From: Metridium senile
Lineage: Eukaryota > Cnidaria > Anthozoa > Actiniaria > Metridiidae
Reading direction: 5' to 3'
DNA: 64,000 bases
Assembly (NCBI GenBank): GCA_949775045.1
Contig: OX459102.1
Location: 13,686,772 to 13,750,771, forward strand
The notes under the pieces were generated by a model, which had not been told where the DNA came from, searched no databases, and was given only the letters and a program-made list of their open reading frames with translations. Of this stretch, positions 34,883 through 58,439 are shown piece after piece (within the stretch, counting starts at the first letter, position 1; the number at the start of each line of letters is the position of its first letter). The position numbers were made by a program, and so were the translations under genes.

Positions 34883-35812
34883 ATGATCTCTGCGGACAAG
34901 TGTACTTACTTTTTGTCATGGTATAATCAAAGAGAAAACTTGGTTGGAAGTTCTCTATTTTTCATCATTTTAACTGGATTATGTATTTTACCAACTGCCA
35001 TTCTGAATATCCTGACTTTGATTACGATCTGGCGTAATCCTGCTTTACATTCTCCTTCAAATATCTTGATTTGTAATCTTGCTCTATCGGATGTTGCAGT
35101 TGCTCTCCTTGGCACTCCTTTCTTTGTTGCCTGGAAGTTTTCAGAACTGTCCAGTGACGATCCTCGGACAGTTTGTGCTTTAGCTCGTACTGCTAAGTTT
35201 TTTGGAAGTACTTCGGCTGGTGCATCTTTTTTAATCCTTACGTCTGCGATTGTGGATCGCTATCTCGCGTTGAAGTATCATCTTCAATACCCTTCAAAAG
35301 TTACAAACTTTCGTGTGATTGTAGTCTGTATCATTTGTTGGGTATTGTCGTTTGCTACTGCCTTGACTCATTTCCTTGACATACTTGTTTATGATATTGT
35401 TGTACTTGTCTTTATTGCACCTTGTATGGTTTTAATAAGCGTTAGTTACTTTAAAATATTCTCAATTGTTCGACACCATCACAATCAGATTCATGCCCAA
35501 GTCAATAATCCTAATCAGCAAGCAACATTCCCAAATATGTCCCGTTTCAAGAAGACAGTTTCTGCCTTGGTGTATTTAGTCATTGTTTTGTTTGCTTTCT
35601 ACGCTCCGTTTGCGTTGGTTATGATATATCAAAAAATCAAAGGTAACACGTTCTATTTACATGGATGGATGATCTCTCTTGCTCTTGTCCATATGAACTC
35701 TGCTTTGAATCCAATTATTTACTGTTGGAGATTGAAAGAATTGAGAATTGCCATGAAAAACACTTTTCGGCGAATTATTAGCAATGGAAGCTCACTCGCT
35801 TGGGAGAATTAG
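34883..35812 (+). CDS. Rhodopsin-class GPCR, family 2 copy 2
   Basis: 309 residues, intact. DRY is kept at 125-127, C98 is replaced by the nearby cysteine in RTVCALA at the same position, and NPIIYCWRLKE is kept. It differs from copy 1 mainly in TM3-TM5 (FFGSTSAGASFLILTS; LDILVYDIVVLVF), the likely ligand-facing part. The tail is shortened (NGSSLAWEN). Confidence 0.94.
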   Translation: MISADKCTYFLSWYNQRENLVGSSLFFIILTGLCILPTAILNILTLITIWRNPALHSPSNILICNLALSDVAVALLGTPFFVAWKFSELSSDDPRTVCALARTAKFFGSTSAGASFLILTSAIVDRYLALKYHLQYPSKVTNFRVIVVCIICWVLSFATALTHFLDILVYDIVVLVFIAPCMVLISVSYFKIFSIVRHHHNQIHAQVNNPNQQATFPNMSRFKKTVSALVYLVIVLFAFYAPFALVMIYQKIKGNTFYLHGWMISLALVHMNSALNPIIYCWRLKELRIAMKNTFRRIISNGSSLAWEN

Positions 35813-37680
35813 AAGATCATCCCAATCAAAACATTGAAGGTTGTTGAAGATCGTAATTTTTATATTATTTGTTGTTTTAATTGTCATTTTCATCATCAAA
35901 ACACTATAATTAATTGTCTTCGTTTTACATTGCCATCAGTTTATTTAGAAATATTTAGTCATAATCTCTTGAGTGTCATCTTAAAATACATACAAAAATG
36001 TATACACTGAGCAAATTTCGTATAACTGTGAAACGTTTCGTTGCTGTGTGCGTGCCTTGCCGCGACCGTGGTGTTTCTGAAATTTTGATGAGCCCCGTTT
36101 TTGCCGTGAGCTTTTCATAGTCACACGAAATCGAACTGCTTTATTGGAAGGCTCTAGTAATCGATGGTTTTTGAAATTATAATAAATGTAGTACAGTCAT
36201 GACTTTGTTCTATTGGAAAGTCAATTGATCTTTAATCGAACCGACTTGTCAGAGTCCTAATTGGACGTGGCTGTGTACTTTTCTTTTTAATAACGCGTAC
36301 TCTGTAAATAAGCAAATATTAACTAAGATTTCGGTTTACCTTTCTTTAGGTTTTCATATGTGCACATTATTTATTTATGTTTTAATTTCTGGTAATACCT
36401 CAAAGGAAATTAATAATATGTAACAAGGACATTGCATTATGTGTGCTTAATCTTAATTTAAAGTAAGCATGATGTTGACCATGAAGTCAAACGTTTAACA
36501 TCAACAACAACATTTAGCAACACACCAAACTGTGCAATGGGGCGATATTGGTTCAAATAAGGCAGGGAGCTCGGTTTTCTGTATATTTTACGCGTACGTT
36601 TGAAACAATTTTGTCGCTTGTGTTCACAAGTTATGCACAGTATTGAATATACTCTCTAGTATATATTATATACAATAATCTCTTATCTCTAAAACAACTT
36701 ATGAAATGTAAATAATATAACCGAGAAACTGTGGAAGACAGTGTAGGGAAAAATATAGAGAAACTTATGGTTTGATCTATCTGAATAATATAACAGTGCA
36801 ATTACAGCCCACTGCGGAAAGTAAAGAAATATGGGCAATCAAGCTATATTAATCAACTCGATTTTGATTATACTACAGACATCCTACTGTACATAGTACT
36901 CCGAACACTAATATTATGAAGTTTACTTTGAACATCATGAATTAATTGACTTCAGTGCTCATGCAATATTATAACACACGAGCACTCTTTATGGTGACCA
37001 CAAGTTTGGAGAGTCACACAATCTTATTGGTTATTTGTATTTAGAAATCTGCTTAAAAATGTAATTACTTTGAACACCAGGAATTGATTAAAAGTTTGGC
37101 GCTACACTCCAGGATGTGTATGAAAAATTAAAATAGTTACTTGGTGGTGTGCATGTAGGTATATAATAGTAGGTGCATAATAGTTTTTAAATCTGTTGTG
37201 GTTGTGTGTAGTGTTTGGAAAGGGCTGTTGACCTTTGTGTCTGATGAACTGAGTGTAAAATCTTGAGAGAAGTCCAGAGCTGGACCTTCTTTTTATTTTC
37301 AGTCAATAGTAGAATTCATAAGATCATGCGCGTAAAATATATTTAAAAAAAATCTCTATTGCAAAAGTTGGGTCCCACTCTGGATTAACTTGGGAGAAGA
37401 TCTCTCTATAGGCATTTTAAACTGGATTTTTTGGAAAGGAAGCCATTGCGATTTTAATGGATGGGAAGTGAAAATGTCCTCAATGGACCTTTAAATGTTT
37501 GTACTTTCAAACTTGTTCTCGAAATTCCTACTGTTTCTTTAATGAAAATAGACAGCTATATACACGAATTTCCCTCACGAATATCCTGGTCACTATAACA
37601 GCTGATCAACATTTTTGATTAGCTTTTTTTAGAGTTTCATGTTGCGATCGGCCGGGCGCGGTCATGTGGAAGCTGACTTA
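35813..37680. repeat. Downstream half of family 2 tandem unit 2
   Basis: Noncoding and collinear with the spacers after copies 1 and 3. No gene seen. Confidence 0.6.
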
Positions 37681-37689
37681 AGAAAAGCA

Positions 37690-37885
37690 TTGAACGCAGG
37701 TGCAAATTTATGTTATCGACACAGAGGAAATGAACATTTTGATTGGCTGAATTGTCATCTTTACATGATTAAACGTTATATAACTAGTAAAAATTATGCA
37801 AAAGTATAATATAACCTTCTCATAAGAGTACAACGTGTCACTCTTATCATACTCTGTGATCAGAACAGCATCCGTACGAACAGCC
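37690..37885 (+). promoter_or_regulatory. Conserved 5' flank of family 2 GPCR copy 3
   Basis: Nearly identical to the flank of copy 2, including the CCTTCTCATAAGAGTAC segment. Confidence 0.4.
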
Positions 37886-38827
37886 ATGATCTCTGCTGAC
37901 AAGTGTACTTACTTTTTGTTATGGTATAATCAAAGAGAACACTTGGTTGGAAGTTCTCTATTTTTCATCATTTTAACTGGATTTTGTTTTTTACCAACTG
38001 CCATTCTGAATATCCTGACTTTGATTACGATCTGGCGTAATCCTGCTTTACATTCTCCTTCAAATATCTTGATTTGTAATCTTGCTCTATCGGATGTTGC
38101 AGTTGCTTTCCTTGGCACTCCTTTCTTTGTTGCCTGGAAGTTTTCAGAACTTTTCAGTGATAATCCTCGGACAGTTTGTGCTTTAGCTCATACTGCATTG
38201 ATTTTTGGAACTGTTTCGGCTGGTACGTCGTTTTTTACCCTTATTGCTGCAATTGTTGATTGCTATCTCGCGTTGAGTTATCATCTTCACTACCCTTCAA
38301 AAGTTACAAACTTTCGTGTGATTGTAGTCTGTATCATCTGTTGGGCATTGTCGTTTGCTTTATCCATGACTTATTTCATTGGGATATTTGTTTATGATAT
38401 TACTGTACTGACCTTAATGACGCCTTGTTTGGCCATGATAGTCTTCAGCTACTTTAAAATATTCTCAATTGTTCGTCGCCATCACAATCAGATTCATGCC
38501 CAAGTCAATAATCCCAATCACCAAGTAACTTTTCCAAATATGTCCCGTTTAAAGAAGACAGTTTCTGCCTTTGTGTATTTAGTCATTGTTTTCTTTGCTT
38601 TCTACACTCCGCTTGCGTTGGTTATGATATATCAGAAATTCAAAGGCAACACTTTGTTCTATTTACATGGATTGATAATCTCTCTTGCTCTTATCCATAT
38701 GAACTCTGCTTTGAATCCAATTATTTACTGCTGGAGATTGAAAGAATTGAGAATTGCCATGAAGAACACTTTTCGGCGAATTATTAACAATGAAATACCC
38801 GGTAGTTCAGTGGCTTGGGAGAATTGA
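37886..38827 (+). CDS. Rhodopsin-class GPCR, family 2 copy 3, DRY changed to DCY
   Basis: 313 residues with an undisturbed frame, collinear with copy 1 and sharing its tail (PGSSVAWEN). The striking change is at the end of TM3: codon TGC at 126 gives DCY, where sisters have CGT or CGC (DRY). Arg3.50 is the residue that engages the G protein in class A receptors, so signalling may be altered or absent. A CpG transition (CGC to TGC) explains it. NPIIY, D70 and the TM6 proline (FYTPLA) are kept. Confidence 0.93.
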   Translation: MISADKCTYFLLWYNQREHLVGSSLFFIILTGFCFLPTAILNILTLITIWRNPALHSPSNILICNLALSDVAVAFLGTPFFVAWKFSELFSDNPRTVCALAHTALIFGTVSAGTSFFTLIAAIVDCYLALSYHLHYPSKVTNFRVIVVCIICWALSFALSMTYFIGIFVYDITVLTLMTPCLAMIVFSYFKIFSIVRRHHNQIHAQVNNPNHQVTFPNMSRLKKTVSAFVYLVIVFFAFYTPLALVMIYQKFKGNTLFYLHGLIISLALIHMNSALNPIIYCWRLKELRIAMKNTFRRIINNEIPGSSVAWEN

Positions 38828-40309
38828 AAGTTCATCCCAATCAAAACAGCGAAGATCATCATTGTTATATTATCTTTGTCTTTATTGTCATTTTCATCAT
38901 CAAAAAATTATCATTAACTTCAGTCTTCATTTTGCATTGCCAACAGTGCATCAGTTTATTAAGAAAGACTCAGCCATAGCCTCTACGTCGTCATTTTAGA
39001 AATATATACAAACATGTATACATTTTGCAGATTTCGTATAACTCTGAAAAGTTTCGTTGCCGTTTGTGCATGCGTGCCTTTCTGTGAATGTGTTGTTTCA
39101 AAATAATTTGATGAGCCTTGACGTGACTTGACTGCGTTTGTGCCGTGATCTTTTCATAGTCACACGAAATCGAACTGCTCTATACGAGGTTCTAGTAATG
39201 GATGGCTTTTTTAATTATAATAAATGTGGTACAGTTCTTATTTTAGTTTTATTGAACAGTCAATTATTGTTTAATCGAACCGACTTGTCAAAGTCCTAAT
39301 TGGACGTGGTTGTGTAGATTGCTTTTCCATATACCGTTCTCTGTAAATATTAAGCAGATATTAACTAAGAGTTCGGTTTCCCTTTCTTTAGGATGTCCAA
39401 TCTGGCACCTTATTTATTGATGTTTTAATTTCTGGTAACATCTCAAGGGAAATTAATAATATGTAACAAGGACATTGAATTGCCCGATGCCGCTCTACTC
39501 TTACTTTAAAGTAATCATGATATTGGCCATGAAGTCAAATGTTTAACATCATAGCAACACACCAAACTGTGCAGTGGGCGATACTGATTCAAATATTGCA
39601 GGGAGCTCGGTTTTCTGTATATTTTACGCGTACGTTTGAAACAACTTTGTCGCTGTATGCAGAAATAATGCACATTATTGAATATACTCTCTAGTATATA
39701 TTATATACAATAATCTCTTATCGCTAAAACAAGTTATGAAATGTAAATAATATAACTGAGTAACAGTAGAAACCAGTGTAGGAAAATCTATAGAAATTTA
39801 TATCTACTTATGGTTGGACTTATCTAAATGACAATCCAGTGTCAAAACTGACAACTACAGAGCACTGCGGAAATAAAATGAGATATGGAAATCAAGTTAA
39901 ATTAATCAACTCGATTTTAATTACATGTATACCATAGACGTCCTACTGTACATACTCCGAACACGAATATTATGAAATGTACTTTGAATACTATTCATCA
40001 ACTAACTGGAGCGCTCAATATTGGTGGTGTGCATCTAGGTGTAAATAATAAATTTTGATAAATTGTTTTGGCCTTGGTGTATGTCTGAGTATTCCAGAGC
40101 TGGACCCTCTGTAATTTTCGCTCAATAATAGAATTCATAAGATCACGCCCGTAAAATATATAAATATCTCTATATGTAATATATGTTTATATCTAATACA
40201 AAATAAAACATTAAAACTATTCTAAATATACATTTACCTTTTGCAATGTAAAACATTAAGAGGTGCTGGAAATGAAATGGGTTTAATTTTGTTTTCTATT
40301 TCTAACCAG
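38828..40309. repeat. Downstream half of family 2 unit 3, then unique intron sequence
   Basis: Collinear with the other unit spacers to about 40140. The remainder leads directly into the acceptor of the first FBH1 exon. No 5' FBH1 exon was recognised. Confidence 0.5.
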
Positions 40310-52020
<11,711 letters not shown>

Positions 52021-52118
52021 AGCTCATTTCGCTGCTATTTAATGTAAACTATGCTTTCAAGCCCAACCCAAGAAAAAAATGTTAAACAAAAAAAGGAGAG
52101 GGCTTTCGGGCCAACTGA

Positions 52119-52232
52119 AAACGTTTATGGAAAAAACATGTTAATATGTTACTGTAAAACGCTAATGGAAGAAACATGTTAATATGTTACTGTAAAACGC
52201 TAATGGAAGAAACATGTTAATATGTTACTGTT
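52119..52232. repeat. Three-copy 38-bp tandem repeat in the FBH1 3' flank
   Basis: ACATGTTAATATGTTACTGT recurs at 52136, 52174 and 52212. It starts about 100 bp after the stop, so it may be within the 3' UTR; AATAAA follows at about 52324. Confidence 0.9.
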
Positions 52233-52239
52233 AAGACAA

Positions 52240-53185
52240 TGAACAATCGATGAGAGCGATTCACAAATTTTATCGTTACATGTTTTAGAACATAGCATTG
52301 GGGTTATATATAATTCAATGCAAAATAAACTTTATAAGAAGGTAACTGCAAAAAACTAGACATACCAAATACTAGTGGTTAGATTGAAGGCACTAAATTT
52401 TTTCAAGTGGAAGTTACTGTTTTACTACTCGATGGTATTCGGCTATGGCTGCTAGAGTCTTTTTTGCATGAAGTCCAACTAAACTATAGTTTCTTAACTA
52501 AATGTTGTTTCGTTGTTTTGGTATCTTCGCTCTTTCATCTACACAAACGGATGCGTCCCCAGGGCATCTTTTTGTATAATTGAATTTTAATATATGATAG
52601 TTACTTTATATCGTTTTTAAAATTAAAATGAAAAACTAAAAATATCATTCATTACGTTTGCATTATTTTATGACTACTCTAAGGATGGGTTCTCTGTGTT
52701 ATGATGACGATGACAATCACAATGATGCGTATGTTATAGCGGGATCTCTCTGGTAAGTGGCCACCTGGCCACCTCGGCGTTCTGAAGTTAAACAAAGAGT
52801 TTTTTCTCTGGGTACGGGTATACAGTGAACCCTTTTCTGTATTGATAATATTCAACGTTTCCTGAAAAATTTAGCACACAAGTTTTTAATTTTAGTCATG
52901 CATCCAGTCGTTGCAGTTTTGTTTGTGTTTGAAGGCTGCATTTCAAACAATGTTTTTCTTGAATTAATTATCAGATAACCTCTTATTTGTTTGTAAATTC
53001 GAATTTTGTTCAATTTCAACAATAATACCACCCAAATATCACTTTTTTAAGAACAGTAATTTTACTTAATTGCTTAGACTGCAAAAGTGTTATTTGGGCG
53101 GGCTGTATTTATACCACTTTTGACTTCATTACGAGGAGCGCGAATTTTAAGCTAACTGATCAAACAAATTGATGATCAACTTATC
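52240..53185. other. Intergenic DNA
   Basis: AT-rich, with a possible FBH1 polyadenylation signal near 52324. No gene recognised. Confidence 0.5.
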
Positions 53186-53191
53186 AAGAAA

Positions 53192-53520
53192 TAATGAATT
53201 GAAATGCGTACGTTCGATGTATAATTAAGTGAAATACAGATAGATAAGAAAAATAGCATATGCCTTTGGCGGGAATTGAGCTCCACGGTTTCGGCTTTCT
53301 TGTCCGATGTGTTAGCAACTACACCAAAAAGGACGACCACGCTGGAAACGCGGCCGGACAATGTAGTATAGGGCAACTATGGGGGTCCTAGGACGATATT
53401 GATCTCTTAAGTAAATTTGAACACCGTAAATGGAAACGCAGACTGAAGTGAATAATGAATTGAAATCCGTTGGGTGTATAAGTGAAATCTGACAGATAGA
53501 TGAGAAATATTAAGAAATAT
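53192..53520 (-). repeat. tRNA-like SINE with repeated tail segment
   Basis: On the minus strand TTGGTGTAGTTGCTAAC resembles an A box and GAGCTCAATTCC a degraded B box. Related AATAATGAATTGAAAT...GATAGATRAGAAA segments occur on both sides (about 53192-53255 and 53449-53515). It is a decayed SINE or pair of SINEs, not a tRNA gene. Confidence 0.5.
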
Positions 53521-53783
53521 ATTGGCAAAAATGATATTTTAAAGAATATAAAGTAAAAGTAAGTCAATGGTATCAAGCTTAAAGAGGTTTATTTTAGTGT
53601 TTTTATACGTTTTAAATTGGGTTTGATTGCATAAATTCATGCACATTCAAGTGGCTTCCGTAATTACTTCTGTCACAAACAATTCTTGGCTTTCACCTCC
53701 GGAGACGTTCTTTTTCAACCATGGAATTCAGTCGTAAATGTGATTTTCTGATAGACAACTGATATTTGCAAAGTTAATTCAGG

Positions 53784-54209
53784 ATGATAGTCGTTGTCGG
53801 TTCCTTCGTGTTTAGTAGCACCATGGTATTTCTGTTATGTCAAGATTTTCAGGATTTTACAACACCATCGCCAACTAATCGCCGCTCAGATGAACTCTTT
53901 TCAGGACCAGTCTTCCATCGATCTAGCTACCCCATCTTAGAAAGTCTATTTTGAATCTTGTTTGTATTATGTTATGGTTTGTGATCGCATATGTGCCTTG
54001 TATTTGCACCACTGCAATCATTTTAATAAAAGGGTGGTCTGCAACTATTGTTATAATAAAAAGCTATTTCTTCGCCGTTAGTATATGTATCGTCTGCTTG
54101 AATTCTCTTGTTAATTCCATACTACTGTTGGAGAATGGAATAAATACGAATCGCCATGACAGAATCATGTTTCCTATTACTTTCCAGAATTCGAGGTACT
54201 GGTAATTGA
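53784..54209 (+). pseudogene. Family 1 GPCR relic (TM5-TM7)
   Basis: It opens in TM5 (IVVGSFVF-like), then the third loop, TM6 (MLWFVIAY) and TM7 followed by RIRGTGN and stop. There is no TM1-TM4. Frameshifts occur near TM5, before TM6 (a stop at ATCTTAG), and in TM7, where NPLIYCW is broken. Confidence 0.9.
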
Positions 54210-54685
54210 TGTTTTTATGGATCATTTGGATATGAGTGGATCACTGAATTGCGGGTAATACGTCCATGTTCACATACACTAATAGGGAAAATTCCACAAT
54301 AATTCCAACCATCACAGTGACTACACGTTAATGATAAGCAAATTAATAAATGATTACCACCTTGTCAACCTTTTAGTTACCAAGCATTTGTGAAAATCGA
54401 GATTGTGCACTGAATTCCATTGTTTGACAAATGCATTTTATATCTGTCTCTCATTTACTGAAACACTCAAAGCAGGGTCTAGGGGCACTCGGAATGTAAC
54501 TGTTAAAACTCTTGAACTGTGAATTAAGTTGGCACATGGTCAAATGACATGAAGTGTTTTTCGTCGATAGAAGTGGTTCTCTGGTGCAAAATCTATAAGT
54601 GGTTCTGTGTAGGAAATGTGTCAAAGCGACGTTAGAAATCTATGTTAGTTTCAAATACCAGCTTAACTTACAACGTCTTCAAAGT

Positions 54686-55070
54686 ATGTTTCCCAACCAC
54701 TCTTGTGAATTTCAGACAATTTATATTGTCAATGACGTTCAAAACGAGCAAACCAACACGGAACGTCTGTTCGTGGACGTTATACGTGGACGCATGACAA
54801 AGTCTATTTGGAATCTCTTTTGTATTATGTTATGGTTTGTGATCGCATATACGCCTTATATTTGCACCACTGCAATCATTTTACTAAAAGGGCGGTCTGC
54901 AACTATATATTGTTATAATTAAAAGCTATTTCTTCGCCGTTAGAATCGTCTGTTTCGATTCTCTTGTTAATCCTCTTATCTACTGCTGGGGAATGGAAGA
55001 AATACAAAACGCCATGAAATTTAAGAATCATGTTTCATATTCCTTTCTAGAATACGAGGTACTGGTGATT
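54686..55070 (+). pseudogene. Family 1 GPCR with TM1-TM5 deleted
   Basis: The ATG and leader MFPNHSCEFQT run intact to FVDVI at the start of TM1, then join directly to RGRMTKSIWNL, the segment before TM6, keeping frame. After KGRSATI a two-base insertion (ATATATTG) breaks the frame; TM7 NPLIYCWGMEE is readable in another frame. Confidence 0.9.
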
Positions 55071-55870
55071 GTTGTTAAAATTATGAATCATTTTGATGAG
55101 TTGATGACTGAATTTAAAAGATATTTACAAGGCGTTTTAAACAGATTCCAAATACTTTTTTGCCATTTCACATCAATTGATTGGCCATTTTGATATCCAC
55201 TGATATTCCATACATATTTCCTGTTCATTTATGATGCTCGATTTCTAGAACCTGGTTATTTATTTTTTGTAAAATGACTATTGTATATTTCACAGGATAT
55301 ATATATATATTGAGATAGTTTTTAAGTGGCTTCATTTGCTGAAGAGAATAAGTACGTGTCTCGTCCCAAGTGCGTATTTTACTGGATTGTCTTGAGTACC
55401 CTCCTTCAGATGCATTTACCTTTTATCAAGATAACGAGTCTCGTTTCTGTGCCACCAATCATGTCTCTAAATTCTCTTCAAACATTTTACATTGATGATG
55501 AGCAAATTAATAAATGATTTATCTGCTTTAAATGATAACCACCTTGTCAACCTTTTAGTTACCAAGCATTTGTGAAAATCGACAATGTGTACTGAATTCC
55601 ATTGTGTGACAAATGCATTATATATCTGTCTCTCATTTACTGAAACACTCAAAGCAGGAGCTAGGGGCACTCGGAATGTAACTGTTAAAACTCTTGAACT
55701 GTGAATTAATATGGCACATGGTCAAATGACATTAAGTGTTTTTCGTCGATAGAAGTGGTTCTTTGCTGGAAATCTATAAGTGGTTCTCTGTAGGAAATGT
55801 GTTAAAACGACGTTAGAAATCTATTTTAATTAGTTTCCACCACCAGCGTAACTTGCAACGTCTTCAAAGT

Positions 55871-57178
55871 ATGTTTCCCAACCACTCTTGTGAATTTCAG
55901 ACAATAAGCAATTATTGGATGAGGTTTAGTATGATATCGTAAATTATCAAGACCGAGGTCTGTGTTATCTGCCGAAGCCTCCTGGCTGAGGCAGATAATA
56001 CTGACTCGAGGTCTTGATAATTTACGATATCATGCGAAAACCGAATTCAATAATTGTTTTATTATACATTTTTTAAAGTAAAAGTACAATTATAATCAGG
56101 TAAAAGAGACAATAACAAGCAAATCTCGCTGCCATTTTCACATCAACTCCCTGAGAACGGAGAGAGCCTGGGAACTTGACAGTGATAACTACAGACAATG
56201 CAATTATCACTGTCAAGTTCACATGCTATTCAGATTTAGCCGTGTTCTCTCAGCCAATCAGATTCAATGTAATTAGTAAAACGTATAATAATTTATATTG
56301 TCAATGACGTTCAAAACGAACAAGTCAACACGGAACGTTTGATTGTGGGCGTTATATATTGCCTACTGTCCGTCCCTACAGCTTTGCTCAACACTCTTGT
56401 CTTGTTTTCAGTTTGGCGCAAGGTTTCCTTAAGAACTCCTTCGAACATGCTGCTTTGTAATTTGGCAGTGTCTGATTTGTTTATGGCTATCATTGGGCAA
56501 CCTTTAATAGCAATATGTGATCTAACAAGTTTATTCAACAACTGCGTTATGTATCTTTTAGCTTGCACTGTTTGTCTGAGTCTTGGTATTGTATCTTTTC
56601 TAACAGTAACTGTGAGTACATTGGACCGTTTCGTTGCCTTAAAGTTCCATCTACGCTACCCCACTCTGTTCACCACACAGCGTTGTGTTGGTGTATGTGT
56701 CCTGATTTGGATAATTGGCACTCTTACTTCTTGGATATTTTGGAGATATAAAGAAACTGTTTACTTAATCGTTGTCGGTGGCTTCGTGTTTTGTAGCACC
56801 ATGATATTCTGTTATGTGAACATTTTCAGGATTTTACGACACCATCGCCAACAAATCGCCGCTCAGCTGAAATATATTCAGGACCAGTCTTCCATCAATC
56901 TACCTCATATCAGAAGGACTGTTTGGAATCTTGTTTGTATAATGTTATGGTTTCTTATCACTTATGCACTTTATATATGCACGATTGCAATCACATTAAT
57001 AAAAGGGCGGTCTGCATCTATTGACATAATTAAAGCCAATGTTTTCTCCGTAAGCATCGTTTGCTTGAATTCTCTTATCAATCCTCTTATATACTGCTGG
57101 AGAATGGGTGAAATACGAAACGCCATGAAAGAAACCTATTTCATATTCCTTTCCAGAATTCGAGGTACTGGTAATTGA
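55871..57178 (+). pseudogene. Family 1 GPCR copy E, N-terminus split by an insertion
   Basis: The ATG and MFPNHSCEFQT lie at 55871-55905. An insertion of about 384 bp follows, after which the receptor resumes at 56290 and stays open through all seven helices to RIRGTGN and stop at 57178. The resumed part has no ATG before TM2, and the insertion carries stops, so a full-length receptor is not expected unless splicing removes the insert; no convincing splice pair was seen. DRF (as LDRF) and NPLIY are intact and the body has no frameshift, suggesting the insertion is recent. Confidence 0.8.
55906..56289. mobile_element. Hairpin element inserted in GPCR copy E
   Basis: The left 150 bp is a hairpin: GATATCGTAAATTATCAAGAC faces its inverse near 56020, with a CAGATAAT stem inside. 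A second inverted pair (GACAGTGATAA / TTATCACTGTC) lies near 56178-56216. AAT flanks both sides (55903-55905, 56290-56292). The uninterrupted sequence is present at 54711-54730. Confidence 0.75.
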
Positions 57179-57339
57179 TGTTTTTATGGATCATTTGGAT
57201 ATGAGTTGATCACTGAATTGCGGAGGATGTATATTTACAGTGCGTCTAGATCTCAAACAAATTCCAGTTACTGATTGGCCATGTACACATCCACTGATTT
57301 GGCATACATACAACAACTCATTGACTATGTTTAGATCCA

Positions 57340-57460
57340 AAATCTATTCCTATACCTATTTTATACCTCTATTCAGCAGCCAACCTCTATTCAGCAGCCA
57401 ACCTCTATTAAGCGGCCCCTTTGGAAAGTCCCAAGGGTGACCGCCTATTAGAGGTAGTGA
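57340..57460. repeat. Short direct repeats and a CAGCAGCCAACCTCTATT run
   Basis: CAGCAGCCAACCTCTATT occurs twice followed by a related AAGCGGCCCC copy. It resembles the GCGGCCACC-rich interior of MITEs such as 44053-44241. Confidence 0.45.
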
Positions 57461-57715
57461 TTTTCCATATATATTCTGTTTTTGTGTGACGCTGGTTTTT
57501 CTTGCACCTGTTTTTTTTTTTTTTGGTAAAATGGCTATTATATGTTGAACAAAGTATACATTGAAATAGTTTACAAGTGTCTTCATTTGTTGAAGAGAAT
57601 AATATGATACAAAAGATTACCAATTCCACACTTCCAGTAAAACGTTTCCAAGTACGTACGAGTGTCCTTGTGAACCTTTTAGTTATCGAGTATTTTTGAA
57701 AGTCGATCTTGTACA

Positions 57716-57835
57716 ATCGCCGTTAGTATCTTCTGCTTGAATTCTCTTGTTAATCCTCTTATCTACTGCTGGAGAATGGAATAAATACGAATCGCCATGA
57801 CAGAATCATGTTTCCTATTACTTTCCAGAATTCGT
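57716..57835 (+). pseudogene. Family 1 GPCR relic (TM7 only)
   Basis: Reads AVSIFCLNSLVNPLIYCWRM, a stop, then IRIAMTESCFLL and LSRIR. Flanking sequence is the usual 5' and 3' flank, so nearly the whole receptor was deleted. Confidence 0.88.
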
Positions 57836-57839
57836 AATT

Positions 57840-58439
57840 ACATTGTTTGACAGATGCATTAAATATACGACAGTTTCTGTCTTTCATTTACTGAAACACT
57901 CAAAGCAGGGTTTAAGGGCACTTGAAATGTAACTGTTACATCTTTTAAACTGTAAATTACTTTCTAAATTAATATCTAGAAAATTTACATAATAGTTATT
58001 GAATATGGCATACATCGTCAAAGGAAATGAAGTGTTTACCGTCGATAGAAATTTATGTAAAGTAACTGATTGATTAGTAAATTATTTAGCTGCTTTAAAT
58101 TATGATAACCACCGTGTCGACCTTTTAGTTACCAAGCATTTGTGAAAATCGACAATGTGCACTGAATGCCATTGTGTGACAGATGCATTATATATCTGTC
58201 TCTTATTTACTGAAACACTCAAAGCAGGGGCTAGGGGCACTCGGAATTTATCTGTTAAAACTCTTGAACTGTGAACTAATATGGCACATTGTCAAATGAC
58301 ATTTAGTGTTTTCCGTCGATAGAAGTGGTTCTCTGCATTCAGAAATCCATAAGTGGTTCTCTGAAGGAAATGTGTTAAAACGGCGTTAGAAATCTATGTT
58401 AGTTTCAAACACCAGCTTAACTTGCAACGTCTTCAAAGT
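57840..58439 (+). promoter_or_regulatory. Duplicated 5' flank of GPCR copy F
   Basis: Contains two copies of the family 1 5' flank (about 57840-58060 and 58060-58439) with CACTCAAAGCAGG and GAAGTGGTTCTCTG landmarks, inverted relative to those of copies A-D. Confidence 0.4.
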
